Virus record (IMG/VR): IMGVR_UViG_3300033148_006006
Location: 1 to 40,042 of that record
DNA length: 40,042 bases
Source of the DNA: a virus
Strand: one strand, 5' to 3'
Part shown: piece by piece, positions 39,933 through 40,042 of the stretch
How the letters are laid out: every line of letters starts with the position of its first letter
Numbering within the stretch: position 1 is the stretch's first letter
The notes under the pieces: generated by a model
What the model was told of the DNA's origin: nothing
The model's input: only the letters and a program-made list of their open reading frames with translations
The model's database searches: none
Translations under genes and position numbers: made by a program

Positions 39933-40042
39933 ATGGAAAACCTGAATGTGTATCGGGGACCGACAGAAACCAACATCCGACCAATTGAACGCTGGGTATT
40001 GGTATGTCCCGATAATCTCACAGATTGGTCAGAGAAAGCATT
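39933..40042 (+). CDS. Partial hypothetical protein running off the window
   Basis: ATG behind AAAGGAGAAGGAAA. 36 codons are visible: MENLNVYRGPTETNIRPIER, then WVLVCPDNLTDWSEKA. Too short to classify. It continues the rightward group of small genes. Confidence 0.5.
   Translation, partial: MENLNVYRGPTETNIRPIERWVLVCPDNLTDWSEKA

Overview
This window is a piece of a tailed double-stranded DNA phage (or prophage) genome with a lambda-like, long non-contractile tail. It is AT-rich and gene-dense, with strong AGGAGG-type ribosome binding sites and many ATGA or TAATG stop/start overlaps. No integrase, tRNA, rRNA or CRISPR array was seen. The LpxD-like acyltransferase and other envelope-sugar enzymes fit a diderm (Gram-negative type) host; this is inference only.

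Nearly everything from 37530 down to 1 is read leftward (minus strand) as one long late region. In reading order: HNH nuclease and terminase subunits (37530-34530); two small unknown genes, one apparently frameshifted; portal (33921-32545); a Cys-rich protein, a permuted papain-like enzyme and micro-ORFs; a Mu gpF/SPP1 gp7-type head morphogenesis protein fused to a zincin domain; a small unknown; a Com-like zinc finger; then a promoter-structured RNA-terminator unit (28265-28141). After that come the DUF2213 prohead protease/scaffold (28081-26378), a capsid cement protein and an encapsulin-like major capsid protein (25813-24842).

Between capsid and connector genes lies an 11-kb carbohydrate cassette (24330-13357). 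It holds a DUF115 protein, two fused double-domain glycosyltransferases, a GT-D enzyme, a methyltransferase, another glycosyltransferase, a radical SAM/SPASM enzyme, a UDP-sugar dehydratase-type SDR, a PIG-L deacetylase, an LpxD-like acyltransferase and a sulfotransferase. It is followed by the head-tail connector, three proteins with Sec signal peptides (two lectin- or fibre-like), a run of tiny membrane ORFs, and the tail genes: head closure, gp10-like, tail terminator, tail tube, a G/GT pair with a canonical A AAA AAC slippery site, tape measure, minor tail L, NlpC/P60 (K-like) and the tip protein (I+J-like with a LamG insertion, running off the window).

From about 37800 rightward the strand switches. 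A strong promoter with a 23-bp palindromic operator over its -10 faces right. About 550 bp behind it read as one frame broken by eleven stops. Then come a perfect hairpin terminator and several small rightward unknown genes embedded in a repeated leader/trailer element (TAACCC-TTGATA-AAGGA family, eight copies). This looks like an early or control region made of repeat-flanked gene cassettes.

Most notable: the capsid-adjacent glycan/sulfation cassette beside secreted fibre-like proteins; nested scaffold starts inside the protease gene; the -1 frameshift signal; the Com-like protein next to a structured attenuator-like leader; and the repeat-flanked cassettes at the right end. All functions are read from motifs; no database search was run.
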